Below, in pieces: positions 10,761 to 21,200 of a stretch of DNA of 64,000 nt. Both the position numbers and the translations under genes were made by a program. Where the stretch lies: positions 25,185,866 through 25,249,865 of the forward strand of contig JALGQZ010000008.1 of the NCBI GenBank assembly GCA_023105745.1, read 5' to 3'. Below the pieces are notes generated by a model that saw nothing but the letters and a program-made list of their open reading frames with translations, made no database searches and had not been told where the DNA came from. The DNA comes from Austropuccinia psidii (taxonomy: Eukaryota; Basidiomycota; Pucciniomycetes; Pucciniales; Sphaerophragmiaceae). Positions within the stretch are counted from its first letter, which is position 1. Each line of letters opens with the position of its first letter.

Positions 10761-11350
10761 TGTAAGGTTTGACTATGAAACAATAAGTAAAAATTACTAA
10801 TTTATTACTTATTGTACTCTGAATGTCCTTATGAATTGAATAAATAAGATTAAAAATATAATAATAATAAATAATTATTATTATTATGGCGTAAAATAAT
10901 TATAATAATATAATTTATATTATGAAAATATAATATAATAAATAAATATATTAATATGAAATAATTAATATATATAAAAAGCTCTTTATTATTGTTACCA
11001 ACAAATAATAAAGGCGTAAAAAATTGCTTTTTATTAATAAAAAACAATTAATAACAATAATATTACTAATATTAAAGTTATGAATTAATATAAATACTAT
11101 TTATATTAATTAAAGAATTATTAAGAGAGTAATAATAGAGAAATTATTATAATAAGAGAAAATAACCTACTTTTAACACTTAATATAATAATTTTGAAAT
11201 ATTTTACGCCAAAAAATATAAATACAACCTTTTTAAATTGTATTTACAATAAAAATAAAGAAAATTACAAATTATTCTGGATTTTTATGTGGAAATGAGT
11301 TTTTAGAGAGATTTTTAACAAAAACAATTAAATAAATGATTTAATCACGT
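10761..11350 (-). repeat. beta1 3' LTR, outer segment
   Basis: Matches 33197-33782 closely. The split point acgt (11347-11350) is the gamma1 target. The equivalent uninterrupted site at about 33772-33790 reads aatcacgtcaaaatgg. Confidence 0.92.
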
Positions 11351-13281
11351 TGTGGAACTCCTTTTAGTGTGGGATTGGATAAGGCAGTCCTTGAGGGGGA
11401 AATCACAGGTAAACAGTTTTGAATTGCTGAAATAATCCTGTAACCAAGGGTGCTAATGGTGTTTTAGCTGCCCCTCTGAATATACTAAACAATCTCCCTA
11501 CAGAGCTCACAAATCAATATTTAAGATTGTGGCTTTACAACTAGAGAAGACTTTTCAGCAGTCTCTATCAGACCTATTCAATAATCAGGTAAGTAACTTA
11601 TAAGTTAAAAAAATATAAAATATAGTTTTCAAATAATAATATAAGATGATTTTAAGGGTAAGACCTTAATAGTATAAGAGGTTGATTTAATATAATAGTA
11701 ATAATATATATTTTAAGGGGTAAGTTCAATTTGATGTTATATATGTTATAATAATTAATGGTTTGAGAGGGTAATTGTTAATATAATATAACAATAAGAC
11801 CTTTAATAATTTATTGGTAAGATATTGTTCAATATATAGGAGATGTTTGTTAAATATATAAAAGATATAATATAATATAAGGGTAGGTTTTTTTTTATAT
11901 ATAATAATATATAGTTGTAAGGTTGGTTTTTTTTTTATATGAAGATATAATAAGACTATTTTTTCTTTATAATGTAAAGGTTATAGTGATAAACTCAATA
12001 TTATGAGTATTATTGATAGTATTATAATTATAAGACTAATAATTTAAACATAGGGTGGATTAATAATATTAAGTAGACCTTCTGTTAACTACTATTAATT
12101 AGAAATCACTATGAATTAAACTTATAAGTCTATAATACTTTAATAAAATAACTAGATTAACCTACTAGTAAGGGATGAATAGTTATTCTCCTTCTTGGTA
12201 TATAACTAATTGGATTCATTCATGGGGAAAAGAGGAAAAAAATGAGGGAGAGAGGACCTTTATTTATATTCTTTGGGCTCTCCATAGAGGCACTCAAAAA
12301 CAAGGGACTTAGAATTTTTTCACTTCTTTTGGCTGGGATAATTCTTTATAGTGGTGAGATATCATTTGTTTGGTTGGTTGCACCATTAATATGTATGATT
12401 ATGTAAGCTGAGATGTTTTTGCTGGTGAGGAATTTTGAGCTGGTGTCCTTTGATCAAGATATTGCACCATATGTTTGGTATATTGCACCATTTCTGAAGC
12501 TTTATTTATATTTTGATTAAACTTTAATACTATTTTGCACAGCCTTGAGGGTATTTAGCTGGTGAGTAATTTTGAGATGGTGTCATTTCTTCCAGGTATT
12601 GCACCATTTGTTTGGTTTGTTGCACAATTTTTGGTGGTATGAGATGATTTTGTACAGTTATTGCACCATAGGTCTGTGCATTGTTTGAACTGTAGGTGGA
12701 GAATGCTGTGTATTGTGGGGATTCTATTTGTCCTGTATGAGTTTCTTCTTTTCTTTATCTAACTCAATTCTGCTTTTAATTTATATTTACTGGCTTATCA
12801 GGTGGCTGTGCTTGTGTTTTCACAGATATGCTGTGTAATTTAAGGTTTTTGATGGATTTTCCTTGCATAAATTGATTGCTTTCTCTTTCTTTCTGTCCTG
12901 TGACTGTTGATTAATACAGTTTTAATTTATTCCTTATTGAATTGTCTTCAGGTTAATAACTGAATTGCTGATTAATGCAAAGGTTGAGCAGAGCTAGGGT
13001 AACTTGAGTGTTACACTACCCCTTTTACTGGTAACTTTAACATTCTTGCTAGGCTGTCTTTTTCTTTTGCTTATTTTATTGTTATTCTTGTAATCAAATG
13101 GTCCATTCTTCCAGTATTTGCTTATGGAATTATACATATTGATGAAGTTAAATCCATTTTATTGCTGAATTCCTCTATTTTAATTGATTGATTATTGATT
13201 TTTCTTTGTTATTTCTTCAATTTATAGCCTTATAAATTAAATTTCACTTGAAACTGGGCTAATAAGGTATGGAATACCACA
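11351..13281 (-). repeat. gamma1 3' LTR (left copy)
   Basis: 1931 bp. A TATA-like TATAAATA lies on the minus strand at 12268-12261. Repeated TTGCACCAT motifs lie at about 12375-12675. Confidence 0.95.
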
Positions 13282-13299
13282 TCCCCCTCTCCATTTAAT
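13282..13299 (-). promoter_or_regulatory. gamma1 3' polypurine tract
   Basis: Minus strand ATTAAATGGAGAGGGGGA directly abuts the LTR start TGTGG. The same arrangement (GGAATGCTGGGGA, then AGCATTAAATGG) precedes the gamma2 LTR at 63063. It is the expected start site for plus-strand DNA synthesis. Confidence 0.85.
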
Positions 13300-13640
13300 G
13301 CTGTCCCCAGCATTCCAGTTTCAAGTGGAATATTCTGGGTTCATTCATAAAAACTTCATTTATTTAAATCTCTATTCTAATAACTTCACTTGATGCTTTC
13401 TGTTTGTAGCTCTTTATATTGATTTTGAATCTCCATAGCTTCTTATTTTTGTGTTGTCTTCTTGACTTTGGTTTGAAATATAACTATTTTGATCATTTTC
13501 ATCTTGATATAGTTGATTTTGTTTTATTGGTTGATCTTCATCTTTCATTTTATTTATTTATTTCTTTGTTAAAGAGGATTTTGATAATAAAAGAAAATTA
13601 TTTTCTTTCTTTTCTTTTCTTTTATTTTAATGAATAATAA

Positions 13641-13840
13641 TGCAGTTTTAAAGTCATACTAAAGACCATTGCTTGAGTTATTTGAAGTGATAATTGATAA
13701 AAAATAATAATAAATAATTTCTTCAGACAGTTTAAGGTCTTATCAAGGACCTATTCTTGAAGTAATTCTGTTTGTAAAATATAAAAAATGGGATATTTGG
13801 ACAGTTTAAGGTCTTATCTAGGACCTATTCTTGAATTAAT

Positions 13841-13877
<37 letters not shown>

Positions 13878-13930
13878 ATAAGATATAAAAGATATTTGGA
13901 CAGTTTAAGGTCTTATCTAGGACCTCTCTT
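13641..13930 (-). repeat. gamma1 hairpin repeat cluster (4 copies)
   Basis: Read on the element sense (minus) strand, four copies consist of a stem AGGTC / GACCT (first-listed copy GGTC / GACT), an 8-base loop and a TTAAACTG tail. Stem coordinates on the + strand: 13652-13655 with 13664-13667; 13735-13739 with 13748-13752; 13809-13813 with 13822-13826; 13908-13912 with 13921-13925. Spacing is about 75-100 bases. The same motif recurs in gamma2 with compensated stem changes. It lies between the gag ORF and the point where pol would be expected. Confidence 0.8.
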
Positions 13931-14012
13931 CTTTTTATTTTGTTTTTCTGGTTGGGTTGTTCTTTCTTCTTGTTTTTGTTTTTGCTGAAATTAACCTTAA
14001 ATGGTGGGGCCA

Positions 14013-14097
14013 TCCCCTCTCCATTTAATAATTGTACCATCATATCTACTTTATATAATAATTAAAATAAATATAATTTTATATCAATATATGATAT

Positions 14098-14138
<41 letters not shown>

Positions 14139-14356
14139 ATTAAGGAAATAATAATATAATAATAGTAAGATAATAATAAATAATAATAATAATATAAGTA
14201 AGTAATAAAAGCTACTAATAAAATTGATATCAAGTCATATAGATGATAAAGTATAACAATAAGGTATATTATGTAATTATATTAATTATTGTTAATGGTG
14301 GGTGGCCTTTTATATGGTTATTGTCATTGCTGATTGACACCCCCCTCTCCATTTAA
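14013..14356 (-). promoter_or_regulatory. Two extra PPT-like copies in gamma1 interior
   Basis: Minus-strand ATTAAATGGAGAGGGG recurs at 14028-14013 and 14356-14341, about 0.7 and 1.05 kb inside the true 3' PPT. A further copy occurs inside gamma2 (58846-58863). They may be central polypurine tracts or scars of internal rearrangement. Confidence 0.6.
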
Positions 14357-14359
14357 TGC

Positions 14360-14752
14360 TTGTAACCTATTTTTTTAATTTATTTATTCTATTTGTATTT
14401 TTTTTATAATAAATTGAATTTAATATAAATAATAATTATAAATTTAATGTAGATAATAATAATTCTTTCAATCTAATATAAATAATAATATATATATATA
14501 TATATATATTTAATAATAAATTGAATTTAATATAAGTAATAATAGTAATATATTAATAAGAATATATTACTTTTAATATTAATAATAATGATATTTTAAA
14601 ATTAATTTAAATAATAATGATAAGTTTAATTTAATAAAAATAATAATGATATTTATTTATTTATTTTTTATTTATTTTATTTTATTTTTTTATTTTTTTT
14701 TATTTTTTTTTTTTTTTTAAGAATGAATTTAATTTAATAATAATATATATAT

Positions 14753-14790
<38 letters not shown>

Positions 14791-15090
14791 AAAAAATTGA
14801 ATTCAATATAAATAAGAATAATATTATTTTTATAATAATATGTTTAATTTAATATAAATAATAATAAATTTTAATTTATTATAAATTATAATAATAAGTT
14901 TTAATTCGATATAAATGATAATAATAAATTTTAATTTAATAAAAATGATAATAATAAATTTAATATAATTTAAATAATAATAATAAATTTAATTTAATTT
15001 AAATAATAATAATTTTTTTTGAATTTAGTTTAAATAATAAATTTTTTTTTAATTTAATTTAAATAATAATTTTTTTTTTTTTTTTTTTTG
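14360..15090. repeat. Low-complexity TAA/TTTAAT-rich stretch
   Basis: Degenerate repeats of AATTTAATTTAAATAATAAT type, a (TA)n run at about 14490-14508 and poly-T tracts. Nothing coding is seen. It lies between the PPT copies and the opposite-strand gene. Confidence 0.8.
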
Positions 15091-15099
15091 AAGTAGTTG

Positions 15100-15493
15100 G
15101 GTGTGGATACTCCAAAATTAAACAGCCGTACTTGTTATCTCCACTCGCCGCGGTTTTCTTTTTTTTTCTCTACTCTTTTATTTTATTTTATTTACTTATA
15201 TTATTTATTTATTTGTTTATATTTCTATATATTAATTATATATGTTATTATTCCTCTTCGATAGCAATTACGCCTCTTCTTATTGAGTTTTCCGCCTCTT
15301 TCCTCTTATCCATTCATCGCTCAATTTCCTTTCAACGCCACCTGAATCACAGTCTGCTGTTGTCTCCCACCTCGGTCCTCAACGTTACGTCCTTTGGGGT
15401 TCTTCTGTCGACGAATGGTCTAGTTCAGGTGAGTTCCTACTTCTTTTCTCCCTTTTCTATCTCCGTTTACTGCATTACCTGCAGCTAATATTT

Positions 15494-15536
<43 letters not shown>

Positions 15537-15713
15537 GCAGCACCTACTAAGCTGCATGATCGCCATAGGCCTATCCGGAGTTTGTTAGACTGGGGTATAA
15601 GGTGCTTTTGTACGTCTTTCGTTTGATATTAATGATCCGCTTCTTTTATTATGGTTATTATTATGATTATTATTATTTTCCTATTTTTATCTTAAACAAA
15701 AGCGCTAAAAAAA
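15100..15713 (+). other. Putative 5' UTR exons and intron of the antisense gene
   Basis: The composition becomes visibly more GC-rich here. A donor TTCAG|GTGAGT at 15429 and an acceptor TTACTTGCAG ending at 15540, preceded by about 36 T, define a 112-nt intron. A second exon, 15541-15601, may be followed by an intron to about 15702 (donor GTGCTT is weak). The only ATG in exon 1 (about 15415) meets an immediate stop, so these exons look untranslated. Modelled from splice signals only. Confidence 0.45.
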
Positions 15714-16233
15714 ATGTCCACCTTTGCTCTTTCTATTTATGTTGACAAAAACGGCCGCGAAGTCATTGCTATCCTCCACGGGGGTTATCGATACACCATC
15801 CGTTGTATCCAAAATACTGGTCCTAACCCGAACCCGCCCAGCATTTCTCCACCCACCACTATTACGCCGTTCTCTGGTTCGGCTCTTGCCTGGCCCCAGT
15901 CCAACAATCCTTTACCGACGACCAACGGTCATTCCTCCCCTCCAGCTTTAGTTGACAATCTTGCCTTTCAATCTGTCGCAACTGTCACGGCCCGTTCTAC
16001 TTCCGACAATATATCCATTTCGGCTACGACCTCTTCCAATTCCAATTCCGAATTACGTCAACTTTTTGACGTATTCGACCGCCTATTCCGTCGCTACTGC
16101 CGCGACTTTTATGACTACGTCCAGAATCATCCGGACAATGCAGGCGATTATGGGTCCCTATCCGGTCTTCGAGCTTCCTTGAGAGCATTAGTGGAGGTGT
16201 TGAATGAATTGGCCGAGTGAGTTAACTGTTTCT

Positions 16234-16271
<38 letters not shown>

Positions 16272-16326
16272 TTATTTATTGTTACGTTTTAGTACCTTTG
16301 ACGAGGAAGATGAGTCTGAAGAATAG
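15714..16326 (+). CDS. Spliced unknown gene carried antisense inside gamma1
   Basis: Exon 15714-16216 and exon 16293-16326, separated by a 76-nt intron with donor GTGAGT and acceptor TTACGTTTTAG. The joined frame gives 178 residues. The ATG has an A-rich context (AAAAAAAATG). The N-terminus has FALSIYVDKNGREVIAILHG and YRYTIRCIQ; residues about 35-110 are Pro/Ser/Thr-rich; about 115-165 look helical (ELRQLFDVFDRLFRRYCRDF, then LRASLRALVEVLNELAD); the second exon adds an acidic tail, TFDEEDESEE. Codon composition is clearly more GC-rich than the surrounding element. I do not recognise the family. It is either a captured host gene or an antisense accessory gene; introns opposite to the element transcript would survive retrotransposition. 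Confidence 0.6.
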
Positions 16327-16358
16327 GTAGCGTTCGTCCTTTTTATTCAGCTACCTTG

Positions 16359-16397
16359 GTAAGCTCGCCGCTCCTACCTCTTTTTTTTATTTATTTT

Positions 16398-16428
<31 letters not shown>

Positions 16429-16470
16429 GGGAGAAATGAATCAAAGAAAAAATCATATAATAAAAATAAA
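16359..16470 (+). other. Putative 3' UTR intron and polyadenylation region
   Basis: Donor CCTTG|GTAAGC at 16359 and acceptor TTTTTTTAG ending at 16429 could bound a 71-nt intron after the stop codon. AATAAA-like sequences follow at about 16455-16467. Supports the transcription unit but is speculative. Confidence 0.35.
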
Positions 16471-16739
16471 ATAGTAACACGAATGTATAAGCGCGTCCCA
16501 AAACCAAACGCTCCTGATGATATATCATTTTGTTTATTTATTTATTATTGTTATTTTTATGTTTTTATTACCCTTATTTTTTATTTTTTTTATTTTTTTT
16601 TTGTTTAGAAGTGGAATCGAATAAATGAGTTAACAGTCAATAAAAAAAAGAGCCCGCCTTTTTAAATGATACCTAAGGGTTATTATTTGAGTTTAGGACG
16701 TGTACTAGTATTAAGTTAATGACTAGTCAGCTTTTAATT

Positions 16740-16832
16740 AAAAAAGCAGTTTTAAGTCGAACTTCTTTTAATATATATGAAGTTAAAGTTAGAATTAAGT
16801 ATCAATTAATTAAGTTTAATTGGTCTTAATTT

Positions 16833-16878
<46 letters not shown>

Positions 16879-17010
16879 AGTGGAGTTAGGAATTAGTTTA
16901 ATCAAATAATATAAGATTCAATTAATTAAGATTTATTTTAATTGAGTGTTAGATTTAGTTGTGTGAATTAAGAATTAATTTAATAAAATAATATGAGATT
17001 AAAGTAATTA

Positions 17011-17041
<31 letters not shown>

Positions 17042-17480
17042 ATTTTGAAATTAATATTAAAGTTCAATTGATTTGAATTTAGTTTTTTGTTTTAGTTGAG
17101 TGAAGTTAATAATTAATTTAACCAAATAATATGGGATTAAATTAATTAAATTTTTGTGTTGAAATTAAAATTGAAGTTTAATGTAATCATGTAAAATAAA
17201 TCACTATAAGATTGATTTAATTTATGTATTATTATTATTATTTTAATTAAATTTAAAGTGGGGTTAAGATTTAATTTGACCAAACAATATAAGATCAAAT
17301 TAATTAAGATTTTTTGTTTTGAAATTAAAATTAATGTTTTATTTCAATTTAATATTTGTTTTAGAGGTGTGGAGTTAAGGATTAATTTAACCAAATAATT
17401 TAAGATTGAAATTAATTAAGATTTATTTATATATATATATTTTTTTAAGAAATTGCAGTTGAGGTTTAATTTAATCTTGA
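16740..17480. repeat. Degenerate tandem repeat, about five units
   Basis: Units of roughly 85-170 bp recur at about 16880, 16970, 17100, 17262 and 17370. They share GTGGAGTTAAGGATTAATTT, then AACCAAATAATATAAGATT, AAATTAATTAAGATTT and GAAATTAAAATTAAAGTTT. Two units contain long T runs. No coding content. Confidence 0.75.
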
Positions 17481-18216
17481 AAATTAATCAATATAAGGTT
17501 AATTTAATCTATGCCATTGATCTTTTATGCCCTAAATTCCAAAAGGAATTAAAGAGCTGATAAGATATATCTTTTGAGTTTTGCATAGCCTCCAATATAT
17601 GAAACATTTGAGGGCTAAACTGTGGGTGGAAGAAGCTGGCACCATCTTTAATATAAAAGGAGGTGTTTTCTCACAATTCCCAGTAAAATAATAATAATTT
17701 TGTGTCTTTTATAATGAGATATTTTGAATATTCAAAGTAAATTTAGAAAAAAAGAAAATTTATAAAGAAATATTTTCATTTGGGTTTAACCTGGCCAGTT
17801 ATCCTTTTGATTATGTATTGATTATTTGACTTCATTAAGTTATTCACATATATATTCTTGATTTGTTTGTTTGATTTTTCACCATGACTTTAATTCTTAA
17901 GTGGGTTGATATTGAATATTGATGAGGATAAAATTATAGAATAAAGTTGAAATTCCCCAGAATTTCATCCCAAAAACTTAAATCATAAAGGATGGATTTA
18001 AGAAATAGACACCCACCCTAATTTTTTAGTTAAGTTATATTTTTTTTTATACTAATACATAAGATAACATGGAATAATGATAGTGATTCACTTGAAACTC
18101 TTTTTTATATATATTTTTTTTTTTTGATATTTTTTTATTTTTTTATTTTTTATACTAAAAGAAAACTAAAATTCATGATATAAGGAAAAGAAAAATTTCT
18201 TATTATAATAAAAAAG
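17481..18216. other. Non-coding region 3' of the gamma1 gag stop
   Basis: AT-rich. No hairpin motif, PPT or pol similarity is seen. A short + strand segment at about 17985-18030 (ATAAAGGATGGATTT, AAATAGAC) loosely resembles gamma2 58350-58395; too weak to interpret. Confidence 0.5.
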
Positions 18217-21200
18217 TCATTGATAATGTGAAAATTTGTTGTCAAGACCATTTTTGAATTTGGCCTTCTTAGCTGTAAGCTCATTTCTTCTTTCTTCATT
18301 GAGATATTGATCTTGAAAATCTTCATTCCCATTGGAGTACTTCTGAATAAGTTTTCCATTTCTATCATTATTTTCTGTCCAATCCTCTTTTTGTGTTGAA
18401 ATTTGATATTGCCTTGCCAAATGGGCTTGCAAGCTTGGGCATATCTTTTTATTCTGAGTAATCCAAAAATATTCCTTTTCTTCCTTAGTCTTCTTCTTCT
18501 TTTTGCTACTTTTGTCTTTGATTTTCTTTGATTCATTCTTCCTTGGGGTACTAATATCTTCCAACCACTTGACATGTTGGTTTGCACATTCAAAGCTGTC
18601 CCTAGAATTATTTTTATTGTGATCCTCAAGGTTAGCATTTCTAAGAGGTTGCCAATTTGTATAACCTTCCCAAGGGAATTCTTCTTCAGTAAGTATAAAA
18701 TTATGTTCATCTTCAGCTTCTTCTTGTATTTCCATTTGACAAAATAATCCTGCTTCATTCTCATATGCTGGTCCAGAAAGATGTTTCTCTAAAATATTTG
18801 GTGAGTGTATTGTATTTTTTATGTATTCATTTGTGGCATTGTTTCTAATGAATTTAAGCTTCTTGAATCTTGAATCAATTTCTTTTCCAATATTAATGCT
18901 ATTGTAAGCTTCCCCAGAGAATTTGTCTTGAGGGTGTAAGGTTTTTTGTTGATTTAACTCCTGTTTAATTTTCAATTGAGACAGTGAATTGGTTGAATTT
19001 TCATATCTTGACTCATCAATTTTAGCTGCATTTATATTCTGAACTGTACTGAAACTGCATTCTATATCTTTTCTTGTTGATGTATAACAAGGGAATTCCA
19101 TTCTTAAATGTTCCTCTTCTATACAAAAAGGTATATCTTTCACTTGATTTTGTTTATTTCCCCTTCTAGGGCTTTCAATTATTCTTGTTAAGTCTAACTC
19201 TTCTCTGATAAGTCTTGGATCAATATTTTCCATATTAGGGTATAATTTATTTTCTCCATTAATTCCTTCCATCAGAATTCTAGGATCAATGTTTTCAAAA
19301 TTTGAGGGAAAAGAAGAGTGTGACTTCTCAAAATTATGAAATTGCTTTTTGTGAGTAGCTCCTGTCATAGGTACTTGATTGAATCTGAGTGATGGGTCAA
19401 TTAACTCCTGAGGTAGAACTAATTTATTTTGATGAAAATTAGGTTCCTTATCCATCTTACTGGATCCTTCATTGGATGCTGAAATTTCTTGAGGATAAGT
19501 ATTTTTTTTTTGGTGTGAATTTTTCATAGTATCATTCACAATTTCATTTAAACTTGCATATTCTTCAGGTTTTGGAATTACATCAACATTTTCTTCCTGA
19601 ATTTTGAGGTGGTTTTGAGTAGTAATGTCCTTCTTGTTGGAAATGTTATATTTGAGGGAAACTTCTTTTAATAAGTTGAGTGCTGATTTATCAATTTGGG
19701 AATTTAAACCTTTAGGTTCTGAGCTGACACTAACTATTGTTACCACTGGTTTGATACTTGACTTCCAATTATTCTTAAATATTCCCTTTGAAAGGGACTT
19801 CAAAGCTTTAATAGGTGAGATAAGCTTTGTTAATGTTTTTCTTTTTATGTCTTCAGGATTCTTGAAGTTATAACTTTTGATGGCTTGAGATATTTGACTA
19901 CAAGTATTTCCATTTTCTTGTCTTGAGGCTAAAATTCCTGAAGAGTTTTGTTCTTTAAGCTTTGAATTGAATTCTTCTGTATTAATTTGAACTAATTCAT
20001 CATGACTTTTCTCTTTGCCTTTGGAATCCTTCACTTCTTCACTATCAAGTGCTTGATTAGAGTTTTCCTGAAACTGGTCTTGGTTTTTGGGCTTTAATTC
20101 ATTCTCTTTTGGTAGTTCCTTCCAATCTTCCAATTTAGAAACTGCACATGTTTCCATTCCTGCTGGTGGTTCTTCTCTCCATCCTACTTTCTGTGGTGAA
20201 CAAATTGGTAAGCAAAGTCTTCTTCCATCTGGCTCTATGTAACTGAATATTTCCCCTTTTTGTTGAGAAAAGTCTAATCTTATGTTATTATCTGCAAGGA
20301 AAGGCCTTCCCAATACTGTGTGAACTGCTCCTCTTGCTACAAAAAGGTGTATATTTCTTTCTTCCCCAGTGACTAAAGTGATTGGAGTAAATTCTGCTAA
20401 TCCAACTATTGAGGTACAATGCCCACCAATTCCCCTTAAATTCATGTTGAGGCATCTTGTGGTAAGTCCTGCTTTTATTGCTGAATCTTCTGGTATTATA
20501 TTCAATTCTGATCCTGTATCAACTAATGCCATTATTTCATGTCCTTCTTCTCCCAAATATACTTGCATAAATCCCAATGGACAGGCATAATGTAATTTTG
20601 GTTGTTCATAATTACCCAGATGATGATTTATGAGTTTGGTTTGAATTTCCTTTGTATCAATTGAATTAATAGATTTTTTCTCTTCCTCTGACAGATTCTT
20701 TAATTGATTAAAAAACTTTGGTGACATGACTAAAATTTGCTCCAAGGTAAGATTTATTTTCTGATCCAATACCTTTTTGATAATTTGTGCTATAATTTCT
20801 TGAATATCTAATTTTTCTTCCTTAACAATTTTCCTTTCATTGACTTTCTTCATTGGTTCTTGAGTATTTTCAGTTTGATCACCTTTAGGTTCGTGTAGAG
20901 GTATTTCCTTTTCATTTTGCACCTGTTGAGGTTTCTTGTATTTGGTTGGAATAATTGTTTTCTCTTCTTCCTTTTGCTCATCTTCAATATAAGCTCCAGG
21001 TATATTTGGTCTTTTGTTTAATGGTGTTTTCACTTTTGAATGTGATCTTAAAGCATCTTGATTGGTATTTTCTACTCTTGAGTTTCTTTCTTTGGTATTT
21101 CTTAATCCATAATTACTTAAAAGTGGCTCATTGGCTGATGAAATAATTGGTGGTTGCCAGCTTCCCCAGTTTTCCACTTTGGCTATAGCAGTTGCACTAT

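Larger units (their letters stand above)
13843..17041. repeat. Series of long poly-T tracts (all T on the + strand)
   Basis: Runs of roughly 28-45 T occur at about 13843, 14100, 14753, 15062, 15496, 16237, 16830 and 17011. No comparable A run is seen on this strand. On the gamma1 sense strand they are poly-A. Those at 15496 and 16237 end just before putative 3' splice sites of the + strand gene. Confidence 0.9.

Noticed and set aside
13419..13637. 72-codon hydrophobic ORF in the gamma1 interior
   Set aside because: Low-complexity T-rich DNA reads as Phe/Leu; no start context or conservation.
13825..14043. Open frames spanning poly-T tracts
   Set aside because: Homopolymer translated as poly-Phe or poly-Lys.
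18150..18764. 204-codon minus-strand ORF overlapping the end of gamma1 gag
   Set aside because: Out-of-frame shadow of a Lys-rich coding region; no shared motif with any other element here.
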